Assembly: GCA_930367205.1 (NCBI GenBank)
Contig: OV884014.1
Span: 106,932,638-106,996,637 of the forward strand
Direction: 5' to 3'
DNA: 64,000 nucleotides
From: Acanthosoma haemorrhoidale
Taxonomy: Eukaryota; Arthropoda; Insecta; Hemiptera; Acanthosomatidae
Shown here: positions 30,029 through 40,715 of the stretch, piece by piece
Layout of the letters: every line of letters starts with the position of its first letter
Numbering within the stretch: the stretch's first letter is position 1
Position numbers and translations under genes: made by a program
The notes under the pieces: model-generated
Told to the model about the DNA's origin: nothing
Database searches by the model: none
The model's input: the letters and a program-made list of their open reading frames with translations, nothing else

Positions 30029-30530
30029 CCATTGATTTACAAATAAGGGATAACAATATCCATTAATAAAAAAAATAATAAATTCCTAATAATGATTTAA
30101 CGTATCAATGCTAGGCAAACTAGCTTTTTGCCTGTGTAGAAATCTTGATTCCACAAGACTATTTTATCCCCATTTCCATTTTATGTGTTAACAGTCCAGA
30201 AACATATCAAGTTTCAAAATGTGTTCAGTAGTTCCTGATTTTATGTTATACGCACAAATGCTAAATCCCCATTTTGCACATGTGTTCATTTATCTTCAAT
30301 TAGACAGGAAAAGGGATAAATTCTTCCATAGTATAAAATAGTGAATTTCTAAAATCAAATTATTATATTTACAGGCAATTGATTAAGAGCATAAGTACTG
30401 TTAATTACAAGGCCCCAAAGCAAAATTATTGGAGTCCCCACTTTCAGTAAAATACGATGTGGTGTCAATCCAAAATTGTCTAGTTGTTTCTACTGTTATA
30501 TTCATTACTTATTACTTATACCATTCCGCC
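30029..30530. other. AT-rich non-coding stretch
   Basis: No protein-like frame and no recognised repeat. It has no counterpart in the window because copy 2 is cut off. Confidence 0.5.
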
Positions 30531-30775
30531 CCATTCCCCCATCGATGGCAGCAAGCGGTCGAGGCAGGAGCGTTATAGTTTGTAAGTCTATTTTTAGTTG
30601 CTCTATATTGTAACCTGAAGGTGAGCCCCATCACCTAGTCCCCTTTACATTATATAATTCTTTCAACAACAAACCAGATTTTGTTATTTAAGACATGCAC
30701 TCGTTAAAATGCATACAATGCAGTAAAGGGAGAAAACCTCATGTAAAAATTTTAATCATTTTAAATTAATTTTAA
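30530..30775 (+). repeat. Probable LINE 3' tail
   Basis: GGTGAGCCCCATCACCTAGT and, further on, GCACTCGTTAAAATGCATAC with AAATGCAGTAAAGGGAGAAA-type sequence are shared, in the same order, with the poly(A)-tailed insert at 34732-34937 (minus strand there) and partly with 11916-11975. A shared 3' end joined to poly(A) suggests the 3' part of a non-LTR element. Confidence 0.45.
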
Positions 30776-30809
30776 ATATAATCAGCCAAGAGGTTAAAGA
30801 AACAAAGAA

Positions 30810-31370
30810 GGATCAAAGAAAGGTGTATTTAAATTTTGATCTGTTAATAATATTGTAATAGCACCAGCTAGTAGTGGTAATGATAATAATAATAATAAAG
30901 TTGTAATTCCCACTGATCACACAAATAGTGAAATTCGTTCTGGTAATATATGTCGTAGATCGCATATTAATAATAGTTGAAATAAAATTTACAGCTCCTA
31001 AAATTAAGGATGCTCCTGCTAATAGTAGTGAAAAAAATGGCTAAATCTACAGACAACCCTCTATGGGCTAAATTACTTGATAAAGGGCGATAAACTGTTG
31101 AACCGGTCCCTACCCCAGATGCTGCTAATCTTAGGACCAATAATAGTGTTAATGAAGGGGGTAGTAATCGGAATCTTATATTATTTATTCGTGGGATTGC
31201 TTTATTAGGTGCTCCAATTATTAAAGGTACTAATCAGTTACCAAATCCTTCAATTATTATGGGCATTACTATGAAAAAAAAAAAAAAGGCATGATCAGTT
31301 ACTGCTACATTATAAATTTGATCATCTCCAATAAATGATCTGGGCTGTCTTAGTTCAATTCGGATAATTC
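30810..31370 (-). pseudogene. COX1: Nuclear copy of mitochondrial COX1 (NUMT)
   Basis: The minus strand reads through the standard COX1 barcode region: [17 protein letters not shown] sequence near 31345-31310, then the GNWLVPL and GAP segments, [14 protein letters not shown](S)G.SVDLAIF and the ...[11 protein letters not shown] end near 30810. AGA must be read as Ser for the usual motif, so the source is invertebrate mitochondrial. A poly(A) expansion at about 31276-31289, small frameshifts and premature stops show it is a dead nuclear copy. Confidence 0.9.
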
Positions 31371-31572
31371 ATCTGATGGCAGTGCCCACTTTATGTATTC
31401 GGTTGTCCAGTAGTACAGCAATGCTCAGTCCAAAGGTTTCTTTGCAGCCGCTCATGTTGCATCCCCATCTATCCTTTTCGCCTAGATAAAGTTTCATTGA
31501 TGGCCATCTGTATATATTATAGTAACTATATTATAGGACACTATTCCAGCTCATATTCCAAATATGAAATAT
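31371..31572. other. Junction region before duplication copy 2
   Basis: About 200 bp between the NUMT and the start of the second copy. Nothing is recognised. The duplication junction falls at or left of 31573; the window does not show what precedes copy 1, so the exact unit edge is unknown. Confidence 0.5.
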
Positions 31573-34157
31573 ATTGTTCCGATATCTGTGTGGTTAGTTG
31601 AAAATTATCACTTATTCAGTGTCGATGAGATGACTGAAATTTTAAGTGATAAATTGTAAATTTATAAATGGTATGTAGCAACCGCTAACTACACAAGATA
31701 AATCACCCTATACTCTATATTTTGAAAACCTCTGCATCTCTCTTTCCTCTAACAGGTGATGCTGCATGTCAATTTAATAATTATTTAGTAATTATTGAAT
31801 AACTGGTACGTAGTTCTTCCACCACTACATAGATAGCATTACAGTGCAACAAAAACGCCAAATATCGCCGTTTAGTTTCTATTTTTGCCAACAGACAGCG
31901 CTGCATGTCAATCTATGTACTGAAATAACTCTCTCTCTTTCTAAATATCTTTCTTTCTCTCTCTATACTCCTGCTAGTTCTATTTTCACTCAACAGACAG
32001 CTCTGCATTGTAACAAATTGGCTATTTTTTAAAAGTTGGTTCTAATTTAAGCAGTAAATGCTGCATCTCAATTGAATTCATGAAATAATCTTTGCTACTT
32101 CATGGAAACTTTATATAGTCCATTTTTTCTGGGAAATCATATTAATTTAATTAGTATATTTTAAAAATGATCCATTGATTTCAAAAAGATGTTTCTGTTT
32201 ATAAATAATGGTTAATATTAATGAATGTAAATCCATAAAATGGATGAGTGTGGAACCCTAACACTCCTGGGAGGAGGAATGTAAAAATAATCCAAAACGA
32301 CCAATATTAGTGCTGAATATGGATGTACTATTTTGGAACTCATATTCACTTCTATTAATTTATTATTTGTTTTTTTCATTTTCATGCTGTTCATTAATCA
32401 TCATTCATGATTTTTTAAATTTATATAATATTCAGCATCTATTAGAAATATTCATTAACACATAGTCTAATAATCTATTTCTATGCTTAAGCCTGTCTCT
32501 TCAGTCTCATAAGATACATTTTAATTTCAATACATTTCTTTAAGCAAAAATTTCACAAAATAAATTCCATGTCTGTTTTAGGCCAGACACTGGTATGTTT
32601 CAGTAAAGGGGTGAGGTAACTAACTTTGTCTTTACTATTTACAACATATATGTATTTAATCAATATTACTTGTAAATATGGATTTGTACAGATTAAAATC
32701 CTAAATGCACAGATGAGAAAGAATATTCTGAAAACGTTATTTTGGTTCCACAAGTTTGAAAGATATAGAAATAGGACCATCTTTTTTCACATTTAATTTT
32801 ATTGTATTGTACAGCATCATCTGACTTTGAGGTGTAAGCAACATGCCTTTTAAATTTAAAATCTTTTTTATGACTGTTGTTGCGGTAATGCTAAAATAAA
32901 AATATATAAGTACGTAAAGATAGACAGGCAGACAAAGAAAAGAAAGAAAGAAAACCTGTTTCAAAGTAAAGCTTTCGAGTTTGGCAATACTTTAATCACT
33001 CTTCGAATGGAAAATGTTTAAGACAAAATACCGCGATTTCTAACTATAAATATAACTGTTTAGAGAAATTGTACTAAAAGAATTTATTTATTTGTCTAGG
33101 GCATTGCAGAAGTGGAAGAGATTCCATTGAGTTACGTGTCCCTCATTGGCAGCTAATGGGCCACTACCATTGCTAATCCATTCCAGAGGTAATATTGAAA
33201 ATATGTATCATATATATAAGTTAACGTTTGTGAGAACTAGAACAGTAAAAAAAGATCGAGAAAGAGCTAATAGAAATGAATAGGGCAAACGATAGTATAA
33301 GACTGCTTTATTCATAGCTCTTAATCCCATACACATACACTCAGAATGTTTACATCCCGATGTTTTGGTATTAACACTGTGTACCAACAGTGCCCAGGCC
33401 TTAACTTATATATATATAATTAAAGCAAGTGCAAAGCTAATGAACTTTTTAAAAATGACTTTAATTATTTACACTACAACAAAGTTTTAAATAAAATATT
33501 TAAATGGCTTAAGCAGCTAAATGAACATATGTCAATGAATCACAGAAGGGGATTACTTATCTCTTAGCCAGGAGCTCCTGTATATAAGATAGGAAAGGAC
33601 AGTGGTCAGCGTTATGATAAGGAGCTGATAGAGAGCTGAGTCATCATTTAATTATAAGTATAATAATATATGTGGCAGTGACCAACTTCAAATTAAGGAA
33701 AATGTTTTTTTCTAATTCTTACTCATTAACATTTTCCAAAAGAAAAAAGTTACTTTGACATTCAAATTTGACCCTCATAGAACAAATTTTATGCTACGTG
33801 GGATTTAATTAGTTGTAAAGAATTATCCCTTGGACTGTGCTTCCCTCAATGCATACTTGCAGAACTTTCTGAGGATCTCTTATCTTCTGTAAATAATTTA
33901 TCTTTGAAGATACTTTTTCCGTTCCATTCCGAGCCCTGGAACCGGTACTTCGGAACGGGTCCACCTGGAACGTAACCGGCCTAACTAGTGATCCACCAGA
34001 GTATTAGGCTCCCTTAACCGTTCCAGCTCCAAACAGCTACGAGTTTCAATTCAACTGATTTACTTACTCGTCGCTGGTCATCGTATTTTATTTAGTTTTA
34101 AAAATAAAATCACACGCTTCAATGTGGAATTCATAAGTACCAAAATATTATTTTATA
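31573..34157. other. AT-rich stretch, copy 2 counterpart of 1-2597
   Basis: Contains the four-motif degenerate repeat (near 31760-32072) and the GC-rich palindromic patch (33912-34030). No coding feature. 33790-34157 is essentially identical to copy 1 whereas the first 2 kb shows scattered differences. Confidence 0.6.
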
Positions 34158-35003
34158 TATATTGTTACGATTTTTTTTAAAAAAATAGATTTTATATTTT
34201 AAGTTTATATTTTTTTTTTTTTATATTCAAATTTTTTATTACATTCCAGGGTTCTGCTAATTTATTAGGACAATTCCGGTAACAGGAATAATTATATTAA
34301 AACACATTTTATTAACAATTCAATACTCAACCCAATTTAACAACTCATTATTACCCATTTATGATATTATGCTATACTGATGATGACAATATTTCCTCTA
34401 TAAGTTATACCAATAATGAAAAACCAAATTAAAATTTATATTTATCCATGAACATATTACCAATAATTATACAAAATCAAAATTACGCAGATCATCAATA
34501 TTACACCGGTATTCATACCAAAATTAAAATTATACAGATTACAACATTATACTGGCCAGTTTCGCTGTGTATTTTTGATGTGGCTTCCGCCCTCTTCATC
34601 GTCCCCGCTCTATGCTTAGCGTGTTTTCCTACGTGGGAGCCGGCCTCATCATATCCGTAGGTTCCCGCGCCAGTGTTCCTGCTGTGCCTCCTGTGCTGGT
34701 TGCGGACTGAAAAAAGAGAGAGAGCGAGAGCTTTTTTTTTTTTTTTTTTTTATTTCAAAACCTCAACAAAACAATACAATGTACAAAAGAAAAATAACAA
34801 AATATTTGGATTACATATTTCTCCTCTTACTGCATTTACATGCATTTGGCGGAGTGCCTAAATATAATAAATTTTTATTGTCGTTAATAGTTCATTGTTC
34901 TTATACAACACTAGGTGATGAGGCTCACTGATTCACACCATTCAGTCTATTCGTATATTTTTTTTTTTAAACACCAAAAAACACAGTACTAAATATCACA
35001 ACA
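34158..35003 (-). mobile_element. Solo LTR, copy 2, split by a LINE-like insert
   Basis: Same LTR as 2598-3299, with the 62 bp equivalent to 3172-3233 replaced by 206 bp (34732-34937). The replaced part held the LTR's TATA box, so this copy lacks its promoter. Confidence 0.7.
34732..34937 (-). mobile_element. Poly(A)-tailed retrocopy tail (LINE-like), copy 2 only
   Basis: On the minus strand it ends GAAATAAA followed by about 20 A (the T run at 34732-34752), the mark of target-primed retrotransposition. Its body shares GTGAGCC.CATCACCTAGT and AAATGCAGTAAGAGGAGAAA-type strings with 30600-30750. It is severely 5'-truncated. 62 bp of target are missing instead of duplicated, so integration came with a deletion. 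Confidence 0.7.
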
Positions 35004-35248
35004 TTATATAAAAAAATCATAGAGCGTTTTGCATTTTAAACGTTGCAAAAGAAAAAAACAGGAAACAAATATTGATACTATTATAAATTTTTATTAGGTT
35101 TATCCAGCAAAGTTTTAAAATGTCAAACTTTTTTTTTTTTTTAAAAAAGAGGAATGTTTGTTATTAAACATAAAAAAATTAAAATGGATTTAATTTAATT
35201 TTAAATATTATATATTAATAGTGAAAGGAAGATAAACAGCTAAGACCC

Positions 35249-35576
35249 GGAGCCATTGTGGGGTCCATGTTGGTGCTGTTCCAAACGGCTCCAGCAATTC
35301 CGAATCATCCGTAAGGCACAATGTGTTTTTGAGTACCTGAACACAACAGGTATCCGTAACCTAGAGTGGTCAGGAAGAAGTCCAAACCTTAACACAATCG
35401 AACATCTGTGGGAAAAACTTAAAAGGAAGGTTCATTCACGGGATCCTTCTACCACACTTGAAATGCTTAATACGGCTGTATTGGAGGAGTGGGACAACAT
35501 CTCCAAGATTTTATTAACAATTTTTTATGAGTATGCCTAAAAGGATGGAAGCAGTCATTAAAGCCAGAAGCAATTA
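35249..35576 (+). pseudogene. Tc1/mariner transposase C-terminal fragment, copy 2
   Basis: Counterpart of 3545-3872. The frame 35256-35540 has SPNLNTIEHLWEKLKRKV, with WEKL where copy 1 has WDRL. It has the same frameshift before the PKRMEAVIKAR ending, so the decay predates the duplication. Confidence 0.85.
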
Positions 35577-36578
35577 AAAGCCATCATAAATCAATAAAAT
35601 TTAAATTTGTTTAAAAAGAAAAAATGATTTTCGTTGCATTTCTCATTTTAATTAAACATAAATTCAATTTTAATATTTTGTTTAATTATTGTTAATTTAT
35701 GAAAGTCAATGTAAAACCTGCTGTTCTCATGAAATTCTAAGATGTGTAAGTATTGCGATTTTTTTGACGGGGAGTTTAAATAACAAGGGGTAAAAAAACC
35801 AAAACCAAAAAACAACCCAACATGTTTCTATCAAGAGGACCTTCTAAAATATCGGTTAAGCAGTACCATTTATCTCTTCAAGATAAATTTATACTTGGAA
35901 ATGGCTAGTAATATACATAATATAAAAAATAATACAAAAATATAATTTTTACCAATAAAAATTATTGTTATACTGTTGTGTTAAACAAATAATTATTTGA
36001 TAATAAAAACAAAGGTTTGCACGGTATAAAATTTGTTTATAAAAAATATAGATCTCATAGTCAATGGGATATTTGGCAGTGCATTTCATTGCTCATTGCT
36101 TCATCATCAGGACAATATGATTATATTCCTACTCGTAAGCTATCATCAAGATCTTGGTCTGTATGTATGTTGAGATATTGGTTTTAGATAATGATTGTTA
36201 AAAACAATGCTGGATGCACTAACAAGTATACGGAATCAAAACTCGATTTTATCTTGCAACATTTTTTTCAAAAATGCAAATTTTTTTTGTAAACTATATT
36301 CAAGACGTCCTCGTTTTATACATCAGATTTTAGGAGTATGCATTTATGAAAATACGAATTTCTTTAGCGGCAGTTTTTCTGCCCAAACTTTGCAATGTTT
36401 GCAACTATTTAGGTTACATTTTTTATTGGCTAGTAAAAAGATAAATGCAAAAAAAGATGACCAATTGCTCAATGATATTAAAATGTAAAAATCTTTTTTT
36501 GTACTGGTCTTGAATTAATATAAAGGTTAATAACAAATGATAAATGGTTATTTTCAAACAAATAGGCATACATTTATA
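35577..36578. other. AT-rich non-coding stretch, copy 2
   Basis: Matches 3873-4743 up to 36459. 36460-36578 is present only here and lies upstream of the LTR of the gypsy-like element. No coding feature. Confidence 0.5.
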
Positions 36579-36905
36579 TGTAACTCTGACACGGTCCGAT
36601 GGTACCCGCGGGTACAGGTATGGGTCTCTTGCTCTACGTGATGTACATACTGTAATAATATATATATATATATTCCTATATATTTATATATAAGTGTCTA
36701 TAAGTTAAGGTTCGGACATCGTAGGTAGCCAGCCTAATTCTCAAATCATCGGGTTGTAAACATCCCGATTGTATATAGAGAGGCTTTGAAAGGCTCGAAT
36801 AAAAACAGTGTTGTGACAACTCTCGATCTGTGATTACGTTCAACCTCTTTCCTTTTTCCATCACGTTTTTCGTTGACGATCATTAACTGGTGCCGAAACC
36901 CGGGA
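36579..36905 (+). mobile_element. LTR and primer-binding site of the gypsy-like element, copy 2 only
   Basis: 36888-36905 reads TGGTGCCGAAACCCGGGA, a tRNA-complementary primer-binding site. Upstream, a probable LTR of about 310 bp starts around TGTAACTCTGACAC (36579) and contains TATATAGAGAGG (36770s) and AATAAA (about 36800). The exact LTR ends cannot be fixed because no second LTR survives. Copy 1 has lost 36460-36903. Confidence 0.65.
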
Positions 36906-36997
36906 GCAGAGTGGGTTTGAGTCATTTACGTGTGAGTTGGCTTTTGTTTTTTTTTCCCTTCTAATTCGCTTTCGTGTGATTTAATTAAAGCAGGTAA

Positions 36998-37260
36998 TGG
37001 TGGAGTTGTGGCCGGCAGCGTTTAAAGTGCGGGCAGTGACGTCGCAGGACATGAGAAAAATGATCTCAGAACCCGAAAAATTTTCTGGGGAACTGGGTGA
37101 GTTGAATCATTTTTTCAAAGGTGGGGATAGAGTTATGGAGAGGATAAAAGCCAAGATGGATGATGGGTAACTCGACCCAGGTGACGCTAAGTCAATAAAG
37201 GCAGACCTGGTGTGCAAGGTAAATAGGAAGGTGCTGAACCTGATACAGGCGGACGAGGAA
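36998..37260 (+). pseudogene. Gag-like remnant, copy 2
   Basis: Same Gag start as 4836 with a 63-bp in-frame deletion, a TAA in the same place as copy 1 (shared lesion) and truncation at the 1066-bp deletion. Confidence 0.6.
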
Positions 37261-37262
37261 AA

Positions 37263-38850
37263 CGCTACATGAGATCCCGTTAAATGTAGATCGGGTGACG
37301 TATGTGAAGGAGAGGCGAAGGTTTCTATTAAATATGGACCACCAACCTTTTCAATGGGTTGGAAAACTCAAAGAATCCTCCTCAAGGGTAACGAGGTGGA
37401 AGGAATTCTTAGCTCAATTCAATCTGGATATCGTATATAAGCCAGGCAAAGACAACGTCGTGGCAGATTGGCTGTCGCGCGCTATTATGTTGAACGCCAT
37501 AGAGGAAGGGGAAACATCGAGTGGTATGAGGCAGTTTATTGAGGAATGGACGCCTGGAGAAGCGGGCAGGAGCAGCACGAGGAAAGATAGTGACAAGAGT
37601 TCGGATCCACCATCAGACAAGTCTGTAGGGGAGAGACCGCGTGATATGGAGACGACGGATGAAATTATCAATGATAAGCGGAGGCAGATCATTTGGAAAA
37701 CTCAAACATCGGGTACTCTGAAAATACTCGATAGTACGTACAGCAGGAGTCAGATCGCGACGATTTGGTCACCACCGGGAGTTCGAGGAGATCAGATTTG
37801 TCAGGCTCTCAAGGACGTGTCAAAACCTGGCAAAACACACCATTTATTCGTGGGAAACACGACTGTGTGGGACAAAATTAAAAAGCTGTGGCAGAAAGAG
37901 CTGTTGGGGGTAGATCGCTCGGTCATTCGGTGTCTTTCCGCGGTCCAGACCCTGCGTGATGAGGAGCAGCAACGCGAGGTAACACTGGCGTATTACCATG
38001 GAAAAACCAACCACCGCAGTACGCAGGAGACGGCACAAGCACTACGAAGGAGCTATTTTTGGTGGGGAATGCAGCGGACTGTTAATCGTAGGAGGTAATC
38101 GGAGCATGTGAAGTTTGCAGGAAGACAAAATATGATAGACATCCCCCGCAGGGACGCCAGGAAGTGTCACCCACGGCAGAAGCACCATTCACGGAGAATC
38201 AAGTGGACACCTTCCCGTAGCAGGGTTTTAAGTGGCTCACTATCATCGACCCATTCAGCCAAGTGGCTATGGCCTATACGGTGGGAGAAAAGTCATCAGA
38301 TTCCATATTACAAGCTCTCAATACAGGGTCACAATTCTACGGCATAACGGAGAGGATCTCGTCGGACAGGGGACGGGAGTTTGACAATGCAACCGTGAGA
38401 GCCGAAATGCAAAAACGGGATATGGCATGGCATTTTAATACCCCCGGGCATCCCAAGAGCAGGGGAACCACCGAAAGGTTACACACCACCCTCAGCGACC
38501 ACTTACGCGCATATTAGGTGGCCTGTCGGCGAACGTAGCGATGCCCATGGCGGGGGCGGCATACAGCCACTCGATACACTCCACGACGGGGTTAGCACCC
38601 TTCGAAATTTTATTCGGATTAGGAGTGAGACCAAGGAACTGGCCAGAGACGGTGGTGGATGAGGGAATGGTAGCACAGCTCCATAACACCCACATACAGC
38701 TCGGGAAGATGTGGCACAAGGTACACGATAAGATTATGCGCGAGAAATCCAAGCGCGTGGCGCGGGCAAATTCGAAGGTGGGGGATCGCATAGGGGCAAT
38801 ATCGATTGGGACCAATTCTAAATTAGTAGTAATAGGCTGTTGTGATTAGT
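37263..38850 (+). pseudogene. RNase H-integrase remnant, copy 2
   Basis: The frame 37295-38098 carries DHQPFQWVGKLKE and IVYKPGKDNVVADWLSRA (RNase H end) and the integrase zinc-domain His pair. The CxxC follows after a frameshift, as in copy 1. The integrase core is at 38263-38517 (SSDRGREFD, TTERLHTTL) up to a TAG shared with copy 1. The C-terminal segment 38541-38849 (STTGLAPFEILFG and a basic tail) is kept only here. Copy 2 has Trp and Gly at two conserved RNase H positions (QWVG, KPGK) where copy 1 has Cys and Arg, so copy 1 decayed further at these sites. Confidence 0.85.
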
Positions 38851-39029
38851 TTGTAGAATTGAACAATTGTATTTGAAGAGGAAAACGAAGTCATTTTAAT
38901 TAAAATTATTGTATCAATACTGTATACTCCTCTTCCACCATGAGGTGAAAACCACGTGGATTTGGGATGTCTCTGGGCTGTTGGTAAATACTGTATGAAT
39001 GAAAATTGTAAATATGGCATTAATGAAAA
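38818..39029 (+). repeat. Dispersed repeat R1 at the end of the gypsy-like relic, copy 2
   Basis: TAGTAGTAATAGGCTGTTGT onward matches 12066-12240 and 46405-46580. The first part is missing from copy 1 at this locus. Confidence 0.65.
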
Positions 39030-39996
39030 CATTTATCACAATTACTTATAGCCCAATGAGATTGTTATTTTATCACAATAAAGTAAATCTTCCAATAAAA
39101 CTCAGCCAGTACTCCCATAACGGGTAAGTAAATTGATAAACACCCTAGTTCTCAACCGCTGGAGAAGACAGATCACAGAAACTGGTTGATTGAAAGCATT
39201 TGGAAAATTCGTCTCAGTACTAGAATGAAAAAAATTATCTTTTTAGCCTAAAAATAATACGAATTACCGAGGGGACTTAAATGAATTGTTTTTATACCGT
39301 TTACCGGGATTTTCTCTAGGGACCGGCAAATTTGTACGAATTAGCCGGAAATACGAATAATCGGGATTCCACTGTATAATAAATAATATGATCACAAATA
39401 TATTGAGGGATTTTAAAGAATGGGATAATCAACTTAAATGGTAATCCCCTCTCGACTTCTGTTCTTCCTATTTTTTAACAGGGAACGTTTCATGAACATC
39501 TCCGAGCGAATTCTAAACCAACCTGCATAACTATGTGATAACATTATGATAACACTAAAGTTAAGTAATGTTCATGTAAATTGATTTGTATAATAGACCC
39601 TTGACTATAAATGATAAAACAGTTAATGACCCCAGCCTAAGGCAATGGAATACTACGTGGTAAAAAACTTTAACGGGTCTCATTATATCATTCTTTAAGA
39701 AAATAAATTATTCATTTTTTTATAATGTTTTCTATTTCACACTATTCAGCTTCTGCCTAATTTGATCGGTTTAGGTCGCGGATAAATTTTTTCGTTCTAG
39801 TACTGAGACAAATTTTCCAAATCCTTTCAATCAACCAGTTTTTGTGATCTGTCTTCTCCAGCGGTTGAGAACTAGGGTGTTTATCAATTTACGTAACCAT
39901 TATGGGAGTAATGGCTGAGTTTTATAGGAACATATTAACTTTATTGTGATAAAATAACAATCTGCCTCATTGGGCAATAAGTAATTGTGATAAATG
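39030..39996. mobile_element. Fold-back element with 210-bp inverted arms, copy 2
   Basis: 39030-39239 and 39781-39996 are inverted repeats of about 90% identity by eye, sharing CTCAACCGCTGGAGAAGACA and TGATAAACACCCTAGTTCTC. The 541-bp spacer contains the pogo-like end (minus CAGTGGAATCCCGATT near 39376). Copy 1 keeps only the left arm because of the deletion at 8237. It is probably a MITE or fold-back transposon, with no coding capacity. Confidence 0.65.
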
Positions 39997-40715
39997 ATCT
40001 CATTCACACCAATATCTGAGTAAAAGTTTTAAAAATTGTTTTGAGGTTCATATCCTCGATAAGTTTTAATCGAGACCAAAATTGACAGTTAAATTTAAAT
40101 TTCATTTTTTATTGCCGATGGTGATGGCCATTAAACGTTCTTCATATCCTATTCTCCTCCCCGGGCTACACAAAACCTTTCCTGCAATGTATTCCACAAG
40201 ATCAAGAACTGATGTTGAATAACTGGAGTTTTTTCGTCTTCATTGCTTTCTCTTAGAACCTCCAACAGACTTGTTTTGGATTAGATAAATTTATCTTCAC
40301 TGCGGTTAATTTACTCCCAAATCCCAACCCAAGAAGGCATTGCGTTTCTACTGCTATATTTTTCTTAACGAGTGTCAAAACTCAAAAGCAGATGGGTTAT
40401 CATTATCACTTCCTCTCTTTCTCATTTAACCCAACTTTTCTAACTGGTCTTGACTTAGTTTGTCCATCGGTATACAATTAAAAAAGTTTGTCCTGTTTTA
40501 CAAATCTGTCATGCACGTTGAGCATACTATTGATACTTACATGATGATAACTAATATGATTGTTATTGAAGCTGAAAATCAAAGTTTTAGATAAATATTA
40601 TTTCATACAGTTGTTACACACTTATATAAAATATGATAATAATGTCTATTTGTTCTGTAAGAGTTAATTTTTTTCCCGGGGATATTGAAATTTTTTCGTT
40701 ATAGAAATAAGACCC
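39997..40715. other. AT-rich stretch, copy 2 only
   Basis: Absent from copy 1 because of the deletion at 8237/8238. No recognised feature; it is presumably the 5' flank of the DUF7869-like gene. Confidence 0.45.

Larger units (their letters stand above)
1..31572 (+). repeat. Segmental duplication, copy 1
   Basis: The sequence from base 1 recurs in the same orientation from 31573. Matching landmarks run in the same order in both copies: solo LTR, transposase scrap, gypsy-like relic, DUF7869-like relic, Hsp90-like gene and 4.7-kb LTR element. The offset is 31572 at the left, about 31704 after the solo LTR, 34344 at the Hsp90-like first exon and 34279 at the right, so indels account for the drift. 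Bases 29722-31572 cannot be compared because the window ends first. The true left edge of the unit may lie before the window. Confidence 0.97.
36904..38850 (+). mobile_element. Broken Ty3/gypsy-like element, copy 2 (internal part)
   Basis: Counterpart of 4744-7534, but deleted by 1066 bp between the equivalents of 5160 and 6231 (junction at 37258-37263, GGAAA shared at the ends), which removes nucleocapsid and protease. It keeps about 250 bp of integrase C-terminus lost in copy 1. It ends at about 38820 by joining repeat R1. Confidence 0.85.
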
